This document shows, one piece after another, positions 1 to 12,802 of a stretch of 64,000 nucleotides of DNA (positions within the stretch are counted from its first letter, which is position 1; every line of letters begins with the position of its first letter). Location: assembly GCA_003255065.1 (NCBI GenBank), contig QAOA01008374.1, forward strand, positions 379,595-443,594, given 5' to 3'. The translations under genes and the position numbers were made by a program. The stretch comes from Cercis canadensis. Lineage: Eukaryota > Streptophyta > Magnoliopsida > Fabales > Fabaceae. The notes beneath the pieces are model-generated. The model ran no database searches. It saw only the letters and a list, made by a program, of their open reading frames with translations, and was not told where the DNA came from.

Positions 1-392
1 TTTTCTAATTATTGTAGGATTAAGAGCAATTTAGATTATATCTTATATTTAAATTTTTGCGAGAAATATATGATGTAATAAATATAATTTCTCATGACAG
101 AAATGAAAATTCCATGTGTATGTGTATGTGTATGTGTACTACACGCTAAGCTGATATTCACCCTTTTATATTTTCATAATTTAAAATAAAAATTTAATTT
201 CTTATTCCATTTTTAATTTTATACGAAAATTTGACCCATAAATCAAATCCTTATTAGACTGAACATGCTATCGGCTGCTTTGTCTCTCTTCTCACTGTCT
301 CTCTCTATAAAGCGCCGACCCCCACTTTCACCCAAAACAGAAACGCTCTTCACCTTCCTTCTCTGCTACCCACTACTGCTTCGGAACCCAAA
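1..392 (+). promoter_or_regulatory. Upstream region of the FORKED-like gene
   Basis: AT-rich DNA with a short (TGTGTA)n-like tract near 117-138. A TATAAA box lies at 306-311, 82 bp before the chosen ATG at 393, and a CT-rich leader follows it. That spacing fits a plant core promoter with a 5' UTR of about 50 nt. No other gene is seen here. Confidence 0.5.
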
Positions 393-3300
393 ATGGACAA
401 AACTGAGACCGAACCATGGCGACCCGACCCGTTTCAAGCAGCCATGTTCCGGCTACCGCCACCGGAGACCCCACGCGAGCCCATGGAGTTTCTCTCGCGT
501 TCGTGGAGCGTCTCTGCTCTGGAAGTATCCAAAGCTCTTTCTCCACCTCCAATCCCACTCTCAAAGGCCTTCGGTGGCGGGAGCGGTGGTACCAATGGCG
601 GCGCTGGAGTTATACCGGAGGATATTGCCGGTGAAATGGAAGAAAGCGCTACTGTTTCCGGGAACCCATTTTCGTTTGCTTCCTCTGAGACCTCTCAGAT
701 GGTCATGGAGCGAATTATGTCACAGTCGGTAAGTTCACTGGAACAGAGCATGTATGGACAAACCGAGATTTGATTGGAAGTTTTGTCTTCACGTTTTTCC
801 CCTCTCCATTTTTGTTTTCCTGTGTTAAATGGACTATATGTTGTTGTTTTCTTCCCTTTTCTATCTCTGTTTGTTTTATGCTTCTGGGTCTTTCAGAGTT
901 TTCACAAGTTGATTTGGTATTTAGCTGTATTTGTCCTGTTCTTTACTTAAATCAAAATTTTGTTACTTACTATGTTTCATTAATTTTTCTGGGAGAAACC
1001 AGAGTGTCCCCATGTTAAACGACACATTAATGGTAGCTTCCATATCTGTAAAAATGGTTTCTTGTGCACCAATCCTTCTCTGTCTCTTTAGAATTTCCAT
1101 TTCTGGGTCATCTTCTTTCCTTTCTCTGCACCGCGCCCACTTGCAGAAACACAATCATTCCTATTTCTCTCTCTGAGACCCTTTTTTTTTTTTTTTTAAT
1201 GTGTTTGGTTACAGTAATCAATGACTCTTTTTTATTGAACATCTCACACAATTATTATTTCTCTTCCGCAGCAGGAGGTATCCCCACGCACCTCAGGGAG
1301 GCTCTCACATAGCAGTGGCCCTCTCAATGGAACCCAAAGTTGTGGCTCGTTAACCGATAGCCCCCCAGTTTCTCCCTCTGAAATCGACGATATCAAGGTA
1401 AGCTTCTGTTTTCTCTCTCTATCTCTTGCTGGTGGCCGAAGGTTGCCGGAATCTGACGCATATCTATTAGACAAACATATGTTTCTAATCTTTTTGGGTA
1501 CAAAGCACAAAATCTGGTCTCTGCCTACTCACAGTGCCTACATAGTTCAGCTTTCTCTATACCCAACGCCCTTTAATTATAACCGGAGGGACCATCTTCA
1601 ATGCAAAAGCTGATTCTAGTACAACAAATTTATCTTCTACGCATTAAAATTTTTTACTAATTAAAGCATCCCCTTAAACAAGTAGGTTCTTGAAGCATGG
1701 TAGTAATTTTTCAGGGAAAAAAGGTGATTGTTGTAGTACTAGTTTTTGTAAAATACCCATTAAAAAAATTTGTAACTGAGGTAATTTTTGGTGCTCTATC
1801 TATCTATTGTTAGTGTAGGATGGTCCTAATTACAAAAATCATGTAATTCTCTTTTTATTCTTGGTCCCCCCATGAATTTGGTTAGAGTACCCGCGTTAAA
1901 TATAACCCAAAACTGTCATCAGAGTCCTTAATTTAGAAGGGCACGTCTTTGAGAGCCACGAGTCTTGAAAATTCGACCCTCTCGGGGGCATTAATGGCTC
2001 ATGAACCCTCTGAACACGAGGTGGGTGCGCTTGCTTGGCACCTTCTTGTTGGGTAGTTTCGGATTTCAGAGCTAAGAAAGAATGTAGGAAAGAAAGAAGC
2101 TATCTTTTTCAATAGCTAAAGCATTTTACACCTATCAATTTCTATTTGTTGTGTTGTTCCATGAGATGGGTGGGGGAGGCAAAAACAAACATAGTACACG
2201 GTTATGCAATTCTCCATTTTAACCCACTTTGTGAATGGCCCCCACGCATTCCTTTCTGCAGTATAGCCGCACCAACAACAATAGCAACAACTTAAGTACC
2301 CAATTCAGAAACGCCGCGGCTGGTGGCGTTGTCCCCGCCGCTGGGGGCGGAAAGACGGTTGGGAGGTGGCTTAAGGACAGGAGGGAGAAGAAGAAGGAAG
2401 AGACCAGAGCACACAATGCTCAGCTTCACGCTGCGGTTTCTGTTGCTGGGGTTGCCGCTGCTGTTGCTGCAATTGCTGCTGCGACCGCCGCGTCTGGATC
2501 CGGGAAAGATGAGCAGATGTCGAAAACCGACATGGCGGTGGCCTCGGCGGCGACGCTGGTTGCGGCTCAATGCGTCGAGGCAGCGGAAGCCATGGGAGCC
2601 GAGCGTGAGCATCTGGCTTCGGTGGTCAGCTCCGCCGTGAATGTAAGATCAGCCGGGGATATTATGACGTTAACGGCGGCGGCGGCGACAGGTAGATTAA
2701 GATTACTATTAATTAAGGTTAATTTTCATGTAGGTTTCATGAAAGTTATGATTTTGATGATATTTTATTGACCAAATTGGCCCTGGTGTTTGTGGCTTGT
2801 ATTGTAGCTTTGCGTGGGGCAGCCACATTGAAAGCAAGGGCCCTGAAGGAAGTTTGGAATATTGCAGCGGTTATTCCTGTGGACAAAGGCTTGGGAGCTG
2901 GTGGTAATGGTGGCAGCAATGGGAATTCTAATAGTAGTTTCAGCGGTGAACTTGTTCCAGAAGATAATTTCTTGGGTATCTGCAGTAGGGAATTATTAGC
3001 CAGAGGTTTCGAGATCCTTAAGCGTACTCGCAAAGGTAAAATTCCTCAAATCAACCTTTAATTTACCTTGTATTATCTCTAGATAATTCTATTCCGAATG
3101 AGTTTCATGGTATCATAGCTTTTTCATAATTTGATAAAATTGATGTTTTTGTCTGTCTTTGGCTAAAATGTGAGTTTTGATTTGACAAATGCAGGTGATC
3201 TTCATTGGAAAATTGTATCTGTTTATATAAACAGGATGAATCAGGTAATGTTTGGCCTCTAATTTAGATAATGTCCTTTTGATTGTAGAGGTTAAGCAAT

Positions 3301-3929
3301 GAGTTAATTATTTGGGCATCGATTAGAGTTTCTAATGATGAGTGTGAACCTGATCATGGAAAAGTTATATGAAGTGGGGCTCTTAGAACGATGATGATGG
3401 TGACGATGATGTGAAGGGATCGAACTCACTTTATTTTCTTAGAACTTTGCAAATCTTTAACTCTTTGGAAGCTCTTTTTGTGCAGGTTATGCTGAAGATG
3501 AAGAGCAGGCATGTTGCTGGGACCATCACAAAAAAGAAAAAGAGTGAGTTTTCATTGCTTTTGTCTTTCTCTAATAATTTGCACAACAGAATTGGAGGTG
3601 GGTCTTATTCCGTTTAGGGATTTGTGAAAGCCATGGCGACTAAAGTTGGAAAAGAGGATCAAAAGATTCAAAGTGTTATTCTTTAGCTCATGATCCCTTT
3701 TTGAATTTTTACAGATGTGGTGATTGAAGTGGTTAAAGATATGCCTGCCTGGCCCGGCCGCCACCTGCTCGAGGGCGGCGAGAACCGCCGTTACTTTGGG
3801 TTGAAGACATTACTGCGAGGAGTGGTTGAATTTGAGTGCAGGAATCAGAGGGAGTATGATATGTGGACTCAAGGTGTGGCTAGGCTTCTCTCCATTGCTG
3901 CAGAAAAGAACAACAGAAACAGAATATGA
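393..3929 (+). CDS. VAN3-binding / FORKED-like protein (DUF828 + PH-like domain)
   Basis: Seven exons: 393-728, 1272-1397, 2262-2691, 2808-3035, 3195-3244, 3486-3543, 3715-3929. The phases close to 480 residues. The N-terminal part holds family blocks: [35 protein letters not shown] followed by [16 protein letters not shown], and an alanine-rich stretch leading to [18 protein letters not shown]. This is the plant DUF828/auxin canalisation domain. The last three exons encode a C-terminal PH-like module ([16 protein letters not shown] to the end). The exon 3 donor was set at 2691/2692, not at the earlier GTAAGA at 2643, because only the longer exon keeps the conserved VNVRSAG...[20 protein letters not shown] reading. 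Family members bind the ARF-GAP VAN3/SFC at the trans-Golgi network and influence PIN-dependent vein patterning; that role is inferred from family. Intron 2 (1398-2261) shows nothing coding. Confidence 0.93.
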
Positions 3930-5824
3930 AGCTGGGGAGGGAGAGATTTTGGTAAATTTAGGGGATGTGGAATCTTTTGGTGCTGCTATTAACATCACAT
4001 ATCTTTTGATACTTGGTGGGGTTTCCTCATTGTAAAAAGGATAAACTAAAGGCAAAGTGATGCCAAATGAGGTCTCTCTTTAATCTTAGGGGAACATACA
4101 TAGGGGGTTTTTGATTTGTATTTTTTGAATGGGAAAGTAAAGTGACTTGAGCCAAAGTGAACACCATGTGAACCCCAAGTGTTTTGTTCTCTATTACTGT
4201 TCTGAAAAGAAAAAAGGAGTATCTTGGACTGGGGCAGTCAAAAAAGAAAATTCAAAAGAATCCCATTTGAGTAAAGAAAGCATAATATTGAAGAAGATAA
4301 AGACATACCCTGATCCTATGTGCTTTATTAATACATGGCTGTTTTGGGCTTTTGTCCACTAATTGGATCCTGGGAATTGTTTAAGGTTTATGATCTACAG
4401 CCATCATTGTCTTGGACTATAATCCTTCCACTTTGTATATTAATGTTGTCTGGATCAAGTGCTTCGCAGATTAGAGCAAATTTGTTCATTGCTGAAAAAG
4501 TGATTTTTATCATTATTAATTTCAGTCACACATTTTAAAATTAGATCTACTTGAATTTAAACTGAACCCACCTAAGTTTTTTTGATTAAAAAGTTTATTT
4601 CTCTTTTTTACTACTCTCTTTGATGGGCGAGAGTACAAGGCAGTCAGACACTAGCATGATGTATAGGTATTCTTATAAGAACCAATTTAGGTTTCAAAGT
4701 AATTTCTAAGTTCTAATTCCTTACCCACTTGCCTCCACATGGAAATTTTTTTATTTTATCTGAATACAAATCATGATTATAAATCAAGGAAAACTCACGA
4801 TCAGAGGGGTATCATCAAAGAATGGTGAGTGCTAAGCTAATCAAGGAAAACTCACGATCAGAGGGCATCATAGAAGAATGGTGAGTGCTAAGTTACCTCT
4901 TTATAGGAATAGTGTTACCCTTCATTTTTTTGAAGGATTTTGAGCCGTTTATTGTGGGTAATATAGTATTATGTCAACTGTGTTAATATGATATAGTTTG
5001 AATTAAAAGAATACCAAAAAACTACTCGAATGTACATAAGTAACATCTAAGTGTGGTAGCTTGGGATGCACTTAACAGATCATAGTATGCAATAAGCAGC
5101 TATATATCCATTTTTAAGCGTTGTAGTTATGTCCATGTTCAATTCAAGGCACATACTTTTTAACTTGCGACAGCATTGAGTAATACATTTTCAGTCCCAT
5201 AAAAAGGAAATTTTATTTGGTGATTGAAATTTAAAACACGTTTATAAAGGAAAACAGAGATTATGTATTGTTATAAAACCCATAACTTGACTTTTAAATT
5301 TTGGAGAGTATTGATTTTTAAAAGCTTTGCCAAATAACTTTGTCACAATACTAAAAACAAGTTTTCTTTCTCATTTCTTTTTTCAACTTTATTTCTCTCT
5401 CTAAAGCAATCACTATATTAACTTAAAAAAAAGTTATTTTTTTTGTGAGTAAGACTATTTATAATTGTTGTATTTGCTTCCTCCATTCTGCTCATTTTTT
5501 TTGTTTTTCTTCTTTTTTCACGAGTATTTTCTCACTTTTGCTTTAGTTGCTCGTACATTACATGATATGCAACTAATAATATGTGGAATTTTGTCCAATC
5601 TGTATTAGATGAACAAGCAACAACCCAAAAAAGATGACGATGGCAAGAAACCCACAAGAGACCCAATCATAATTGGGCCACAAGATTGACCCATGGTAGG
5701 CCAGAGGCCCACTTGAGTCCAGCCGAAAAATATCTGTGGAAGATATATTAGGGCCACACAGCTTTGAGCTTCAGTCATCTAATTGTTGAGAAAAAGAAAA
5801 GTGGAAGCTCAAATCTCATTATTC
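3930..5824. other. Intergenic: 3' end of FORKED-like gene and chlorophyllase promoter
   Basis: No credible coding exon on either strand. It contains the 3' UTR of the upstream gene, AT-rich DNA, a 57-bp tandem duplication at 4782-4893, and the leader of chlorophyllase. Short open frames at 4147-4538 have no codon structure or family signal. Confidence 0.5.
4782..4893. repeat. 57-bp tandem duplication
   Basis: Two adjacent copies start at 4782 and 4839. Both begin AATCAAGGAAAACTCACGAT and end AATGGTGAGTGCTAAG. They differ by a small indel and a few substitutions. No coding content is seen. Confidence 0.85.
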
Positions 5825-7340
5825 ATGTGTTCATATTCGTCTACTTCTACACTCACCAATGTCTTTGACACTGGGAAATTCACCACAATACTGCAAACTG
5901 TGGAATCTGGGACTTGTAATTGTTCCTTTTAGTTTCTCTACCTTTGTGTTTAAGTTTCAGCTATTTTGTTGTATGAGGCTCACTTCAATTCAATATGGCT
6001 AATCTTATTTACTTTTGTTCTCTGCAGCTGCACCTCCAAAACCGCTTCTTATTGCAGCGCCTCTTGAAGCTGGAGAATTCCCATTGCTATTCTTCCTCCA
6101 TGGTTACCTTCTTTACAATTCATTTTACTCTCAGCTCATCCACCATATTGCTTCTCATGGCTTCATCGTCATCGTTCCTCAGGTTAGTAATACTCCCATT
6201 TGGCTCTGCTGCTAAAAAGTTGTTGCTAATGCAAGAACACTTTTTTTGAAAATCACTTCTGCAAGAAGCATTATTTGGGAAAACCATATTGCCGTTTCTT
6301 CAATCCTCACTCACCCAAAAGATAAGAAAAGTTCCTTCACTTTCACATCACCGTTGATCTATCTTATCTTATCTTATACGTTTAGATTGTTTTTGTTTTC
6401 CCTTCTTTGATGTTTGTTTGGACAAAGTTTCAATCTTTTATCATTAGTATATGAGCAATTTGCAATGGGTAAAGTTATTTCATGTGAGGTTTGGGTTTTT
6501 GATAGTTATTACAACACTGAATTGCTTTAATTTCCACTACATGGAAAAGTTGAGCTCTGGCATGGCATGCTAATGTCTCCTTATAGTTATCTCCCTTTTC
6601 CTTCAATTATGACTTGTTCAAAGCAAAATACATGATATCATCTTCTTTGCACATCACAGTTATATACAATTGCTGGACCTGATACAAGTGATGAGATTCA
6701 CTCAGCAGCTGCAATAACAAATTGGCTATCTGAAGGGCTCTCTGGATTTCTTCCATCAAATGTAAAACCAAATTACAACAAGTTAGCACTTGCAGGCCAT
6801 AGTCGCGGAGGCAAAACAGCGTTTGCTCTTGCTCTAAGAAAGTTAAATGTTAGCACAAATCTGAAGTTCTTGGCCTTGATAGGCGTTGACCCGGTTGATG
6901 GAATGGACAGAGGAAAGCAAACCCCTCCACCAATACTCACCTATGTTCCTCATTCATTTGATTTCGATATGCCAGCAATGGTTATTGGCACAGGATTAGG
7001 TGAAGTCAAGAGGAATCCACTGTTCCCTCCTTGTGCTCCTAAGGGTGTTAACCATGAGGACTTCTTCAATGAATGTCCTAAGCCTTCTTGGTATTTTGTA
7101 GCTAAGGATTATGGTCATCTTGACATGCTTGATGATGATACCAAGGGAATTAGAGGGAAAAGTACTTATTGTCTTTGCAAGGATGGAGAGTCAAGGAAAC
7201 CTATGAGGAGGTTTGTTGGAGGAGTTATAGTGGCATTCCTCAAAGCTTACTTGCAAGGTGATCATGGTGACTTAAAGGCTGTAAGAGACAGGCAAGAAAC
7301 TGTACCAGTGCAGCTGAAAACTGTAGAATGTTATGTGTGA
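5825..7340 (+). CDS. CLH: Chlorophyllase
   Basis: Three exons, 5825-5915, 6028-6182 and 6660-7340, give 308 residues, close to the usual 310-330. Chlorophyllase (EC 3.1.1.14) is an alpha/beta serine hydrolase that removes phytol from chlorophyll to give chlorophyllide. The N-terminus reads NVFDTGKFTTILQTVESG, a family signature. Exon 2 carries PLLFFLHGYLLYNSFYSQL with the oxyanion-hole HG. Exon 3 has the nucleophile elbow GHSRGG with Ser130, GVDPVDG with probable catalytic Asp159, and YGHLDMLDD with probable catalytic His235. The start at 5825 gives the family N-terminus and no long transit peptide, so localisation is open. The first donor (GACTT|GTAATT) is supported because reading through it meets a stop nine bases later. 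Which family member this is cannot be told. Confidence 0.95.
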
Positions 7341-8100
7341 AATGCAGAAAGATAGCAACTATTTCCATGCTCATGTCATCTGAATCAAAGCTTAAATCAT
7401 TTGCGCATGATTCTGTTAAACAAAAGCATGGTTAAAGTTAAATGCAGGTTTCATGAGCTTTACTAGGTAGATTGTTTTAGTATATGTCATGTCCAAGAAA
7501 TTGTATTTGTTATGGTTCTCTGGCTGCTACATACTGATCAGTTCATATGATAAGATCTTATCAAGGATGAATTTTACTCTTTACATTCATGAATAGGAAA
7601 TCTGCCTATATGTAGATATGCTATTAACAACTCTCAACCAGATGCAACATTTTGAGATCTTGAAGGATTAGAAACGAAGTATAAACCCTTATATAACAGG
7701 CTAAAAGTTTAGAAATTTAGTTGTTGTATTCATTGTAATCAAACCACAAGTTTAGAAGCAAATTTAAAGCTTCTTGGGTAGCTTCGTCAACCAAAGTTAC
7801 ATCAGGCAATGAAATAGTAAACTTTGCAAAACAATGAGGAACTTTTTCAAGACCCTGCAATGCCCTATGATTTTTCCAAAGTAGGAAGCTTCCAACTCAT
7901 GCTTCTGGAGAGCATGGACAACCTCAAAGGGAATGAATGATCATTCCCTGCAACTATGTCAAATTAAGAAGCTAGCCTACAGAGAACAATCCAATGGGCA
8001 AAGCGTAAGCCCACACATTATGTAATCTTGAATGAACGTTCACATAGCCCTTGGACTGTGCCTGCCCTAGTGACTCACTCATCATTCCTTATACGTTAAA
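7341..8100. other. Intergenic 3' of chlorophyllase, with a possible gene remnant
   Basis: The first part is the presumed 3' UTR. On the minus strand about 7725-7890 is open for some 50 codons and contains the phrases LQGLEKVPHCFAKF and LPDVTLVDEATQEALNLLL. It has no start, is closed upstream by stops, and could be a decayed exon of unknown origin. No family is recognised. Confidence 0.3.
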
Positions 8101-8245
8101 AGAGCATGGCAACGCGTCTCGTATCGTCTAAGATTGCAGCGTCTAGATACATGAAGGCACAGAAGAGAGATGCAGCGTTTGAACTGGTTATAATGAGGAA
8201 AAGACTAAATTTGATGGAATATTTGCTTGCCAAAAAACAATTTAA

Positions 8246-9480
8246 TGAGTTTTTGCAGAATGCAGCTATTTATGTATCTATTTTTTTTTTTTTGGCCCAA
8301 TGCANTTTGGCCAATGCACCATAGAACAGAAACATCAACACAAACCGAAATAGAACAAAACAAGAACAATGCTACTAAACAGTCTGTGGTTGAATGGTAC
8401 TAAGTTATCCTTAGGTTCCATGTTCGAATCCAGATTAAGAGGTAGGGGGTCATGCAACCCAATCCACAGGATAGTGGCTCTTCTTGAAACCATAGCAAGC
8501 TGATATTCATATACTCACAAAATTTTTCGGTCTTACTAATCTCTTGTGCTGTTACCATTTAAAATTAGTCATTTGCTCTTTATACTTTCCACTCATTCTC
8601 TCTTTTCTCCCTCTCTCTCTCCATCCATTCATTCTCTCCTCTTTCTTTCCATATTTAATTTTAAGTGACAACAACGGTAAAATCTCAGTAGTCAATTCTA
8701 TATGGTAGGACCATGGCTAAAAAAATACTATGGTAGGACGAAAATCTTTTCTCATACCTTGGTCGGAATCCTCCTATTTATAAGAAACGGGTGCTTGGGT
8801 TAAATTTGTCTTCGGCCTTGTATGCTGTTGGGCTGGTCTTGAGTTTTTGAAGGATGGAGCTATTTTTGTATCTACTTTGTTTTTTGGCCAGTACACCATA
8901 GAACAGAAACATCAACACAACTGAAATAGAACAAAACAAGAACAATGCTGCCAAACATTCTGTGGCCAAGTACTAATTGTCTTTGATTTTCATGAATGAA
9001 TTCAGAATCGTAGTTAAAAAAAAAAAACGGAGAAGAATGTTAAACTTGGCAACCAGCCCAACCGAGAATCCATGATTAAGAGGCAGGGTGATGTTTGGGT
9101 TANTTATAAGAAACGGGTGCTTGGGTTAAATTTGTCTTCGGCCTTGTATGCTGTTGGGCTGGTCTTGAGTTTTTGCAGGATGGAGCTATTTTTGTATCTA
9201 CTTTGTTTTTTGGCCAGTACACCATAGAACAGAAACATCAACACAACTGAAATAGAACAAAACGAGAACAATGCTGCCAAACATTCTGTGGCCAAGTACT
9301 ACTAAGATTGTCTTTGAATTTCATGAATGAATTCAGAATCGTAGTTAAAAAAAAAACGGAGAACAATGTTAAACTTGGCAACCAGCCCAACCGAGAATCC
9401 ATGATTAAGAGGCAGGGTGATGTTTGGGTTAAATTTGTCTTGGGCCTTGTATATTGTTGGGCTGGTCTTGTAAAGTGGGG
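8246..9480. repeat. Local repeat array interrupted by two N
   Basis: A block containing CACCATAGAACAGAAACATC recurs at about 8246-8390, 8862-8990 and 9180-9320. The large duplication 8778-9102 versus 9104-9429 abuts the single N at 9103 and is almost identical. A shorter repeat (TTTGGCCCAATGCA and TTTGGCCAATGCA) flanks the N at 8305. The 8246-8390 copy is more diverged, so a real tandem repeat may underlie the artefact. A tRNA-like stretch with a possible B box (TGTTCGAATCC) lies at 8384-8432. No gene is seen. Confidence 0.7.
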
Positions 9481-9512
9481 CCTTAGAACCAGTATGGTAT
9501 TTACAGATACAT

Positions 9513-10143
9513 TAAGAGGGCGTTTGATTTATAAATTCTTTTTAGTTTTATGAAAATCTCAACTTAAGAAAGTAGGATTCTCATGTTATTTTCATGGCAT
9601 GAGAAACTTTTTTTAATATAAAAATACTATTTTACCTACCTTTATCCCTCACCTAAGTTTTTTTTTTTTTTTTAGGAATAATTTCATTAGTTAGTACTAC
9701 AACTCGTAGACTTTATTTTTGTGGAGAAGAATAAAATATCAAATTTGGTATAATTTTTATATTTTAATTTTAGTAAAAAAATATGTGGGTCAAAAATGTA
9801 TTTGAATTTTTGTTATTATTTATTTTTCCCACTTTGTGTGCAAAAAACTGTATTTTTTTTTCATTTATTTGTTATATGTGGGTCTCACAATAAAAATGAT
9901 ATATAATAGCAATTTTTTTTCATCCAAATTTAGATAGGGGTATTTTTGGAAAAATAACATAGATTCTCAAGAAATGAACATTTGAACCAAACATGAAAAA
10001 GTAAGATTCTCATAAATGAATATCCAACTTTTCCAAGAATATTTACGGCTAACCAAACATAAATTGTAACATTATTGAGAACAAAATTCTCATGAATAAT
10101 GTTTCCCAAGAACCAAAGAAATTTTTTTTGTACCAAACACTAC
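9513..10143. mobile_element. Possible MITE-type element with imperfect ends
   Basis: The left end reads AGAGGGCGTTTGATTTATAA and the right end, reverse complemented, AGGTAGTGTTTGGTACAAAA. Such GTTTGGTT-type termini occur in hAT and other plant MITEs. Internal GATTCTCAT and ATGAGAATC-like segments occur in both orientations. No clear target-site duplication was found, so the borders are uncertain. Confidence 0.35.
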
Positions 10144-11022
10144 CTAAAAGTTAAAGCGATAAATTAAGAGATTAATGTATTACGAGGCACGAGAGGTAGA
10201 GTATATAAAAATATTCCACTGAATATTTCCTTTCTACTATTGCCAACTCTACTAAATACACCATGTCAATTTCAAATGGATTTCGTGCAAATTGTTTGAA
10301 AAAATAAAATTCTTATATATAATTAAATCTGATTTGTTCTGAATTCTATGGAAATACATAAAAGAAAAAATATCTTTATCCCGTATCAATTAAAAAATAA
10401 AAAAGCTTACATATTTTATCATATGTGTACTTTTGCTTACATATATTGATTATATCATAAATATGTATTTATAAAAAATTTAACTTATAATTTAATACTC
10501 TATATAGTGTTATTCTTCTTAATTAGAAAAAAGTAGATATTTATGTAGCTTAATGTTTAGTCTTCTTCAGTAGTACATATAATCTGTCTTGAGTTCTACT
10601 CTATTAATTATGCATTAAGAATAATACATATTGATAACATGTAAATCTAATCTAGTTAATTATATTATAAACTAGGCATATTAATTACGAAAGTTGATGA
10701 GAATATATTACTTGCATACTAATTTAATCTATCACTTTTTTGGTTTAGATTTCAACTATTTGTGAAGGTACTTTTAATTACGATTCTGAATTTAAACACA
10801 GAACACACAAGTCCAAATAACTACTTCAATACTACTCAACGACAAACTATTTAGTAGATTTCAACCATTTGTTACCACTCAACGACAACCTCAGTACCAC
10901 TCAATCATTCTCTCTATGAAAAATCCATCTGATTTTTTTTTTTTAATGTAAGAAACCAAACAAATAGAAAGTTAAGCAGGTTGCAGTGTTTCACATGTAT
11001 CCCACAATTTCCCCAGGGACAA

Positions 11023-11134
11023 GACCTTGATGGAGCCTCTGCCTCTCCCACCATATTGTCTGGATGTGCTGCAATAATTAGAGACCACTTAGGCAATTTG
11101 AAACCGCAGGTTGTTTTTACGGCCTGGGAAACAT
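11023..11134 (+). pseudogene. RNase H-domain remnant (retroelement or RVT_3-type)
   Basis: The plus strand reads DLDGASASPTIL then SGCAAIIRDHLGNLKPQ, which resembles the start of plant RNase H domains (...VDGA...GCGAVIRDHxGN...). The frame closes at TGA just after. No reverse transcriptase, start codon or flanking exon is visible. It is most likely a relic of a LINE or an RNase H-like gene copy. Recognition rests on a short motif only. Confidence 0.4.
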
Positions 11135-12480
11135 GACCAATATTTTTGATAATTTACGGGGTTTCAGGATTACCAGATGAGGAAGAAGAGTGAAAACAGA
11201 AATTTTAATTTTCACTTTTTGATATAATTAGATAAGATAGAAAAAATGAAAATAAAACTTATCTCATCCCTCAACAGTCATTTTTCTATACTAAATAGGT
11301 ATAATATAAAATGATTTACAACCCAAAATTTTCACCTTGCTTTATTAAAAAGTTCCTTTGTGTTCTTTTAACTTCCCAACTAAACACACCCTATCTTTTA
11401 ATTTCCACTTTTAAGTCGAACTAGTAGGATTAGTTATGGTGTCTACTTTGGATATATGTTCTTACTAGTGTTACTGTTAACTTTCATTTAACTATATGAT
11501 AATGTCTAAATGTAAACAATTTTAAATATGTTAGTTTAATATAAGGGGTGCGCCCTTAAAATTGTTTGTGAAAAAACTTAATATTTGTTTGAGAATACTA
11601 ACTCAAAAATATTCTTACCGTTAAAATAAAAAAAAAATAATTATAAGTTATGATTTAATCTTGCTTTATTCCATTTCCCCTTTCAATAAAGAACCAAAAA
11701 AAGGTGAGTTAAGCTGGAATATATGTTCTCAATCACAGAACTCAGACCATGCGTGCTCTAATACGGATCAGAAGCTGATAAGCCTCCTCCTCTTAAAGCA
11801 CCTATTTGTACTTTGGTAAACTCACACTTTCTCTCTCAAATAATCTATTGTTGGTGTAATGACATATGTTCTAGTTAAAATATTTAAAGTTAAGGGTTCT
11901 ATTCTCGCTGCTGCGTACTCTCTTTTCGCTTTCTTAATACTTTGTGCTGTTTTGTTACCAAAATTACTCAAAATTGCTATTTGGCTCAAATTTATTACCC
12001 ATCCACGTTAAGTGTGCAAACATTATTATTTCTGGTATGGTCAATACTGTATACTATTAGCTTCCAGTTCACCGGCAAGGGCAACAAAACTGTCATATCA
12101 GGTATGAATTGTAAACGTTATCTTTCCTTTCCCTCGCTCTTTTTCAGAATCAGAAACCTAACCAAAACTTTTGGTGAAGGTGGGGTGGTGTAATGGGCAG
12201 ACTGATGACTAGACCTTTGGATTTTAAATGCAGTTTTGGAACACCGGCCCACCCATTCCCATCTCTTTGTCAATCTGTCTTATCAAATCCAGAAAACTGT
12301 ATAGTGCTCACCCTAAATAATTGACATATTATAACTGTAAAGATTAATGAAAGAAAGAAAATCATTATAAAATATTGCCTGGCAGATCTCGTGAAAAGGA
12401 GAGTTCCTCTGCTGTACATTGGGATGATGAGAAATGATTCTTACACGAGGTAGTATCAACAATGTTAGTTCACACAAAAA

Positions 12481-12802
12481 GTTGAAGTAGTTTAAGTTAA
12501 ATTTAGATGTTATGACTTATGATGTATATGATATGAAGGTGAGGTGTTTGATTTTGGTATTATTATAAAAATTTTAAAAAATTAAGTCATTTAATAATAT
12601 TAGAATAAATAATTTTTTATAAAATATAAAAATATCATAATATAAAAAAAATGTTAAAAAATAAACTTAATTTTTTTAGCATATTTTTTTATATCGTGTC
12701 ATTATTATATATATTTTAATATATAATAGATGACTCAATTTTTAAATTTTTTAAATAATATCAAAATCACTAAATGAGTCTCATCTAAATCCACTCAACT
12801 GA
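12481..12802. mobile_element. Foldback / MITE-like inverted repeat
   Basis: The left arm segment TTTGATTTTGGTATTATT followed by AAATTAAGTCATTTAATAAT has an imperfect inverted counterpart near 12680-12780. The outer parts, AAATTTAGATG on the left and CATCTAAATCC on the right, are also inverted. The length (about 320 bp), AT-richness and lack of coding fit a non-autonomous MITE. Target-site duplications were not resolved. Confidence 0.5.

Noticed and set aside
2643..2648. GTAAGA as donor of exon 3 in the FORKED-like gene
   Set aside because: A good donor by sequence, but using it would delete the conserved [15 protein letters not shown] block; the donor at 2692 keeps the family sequence and the phase.
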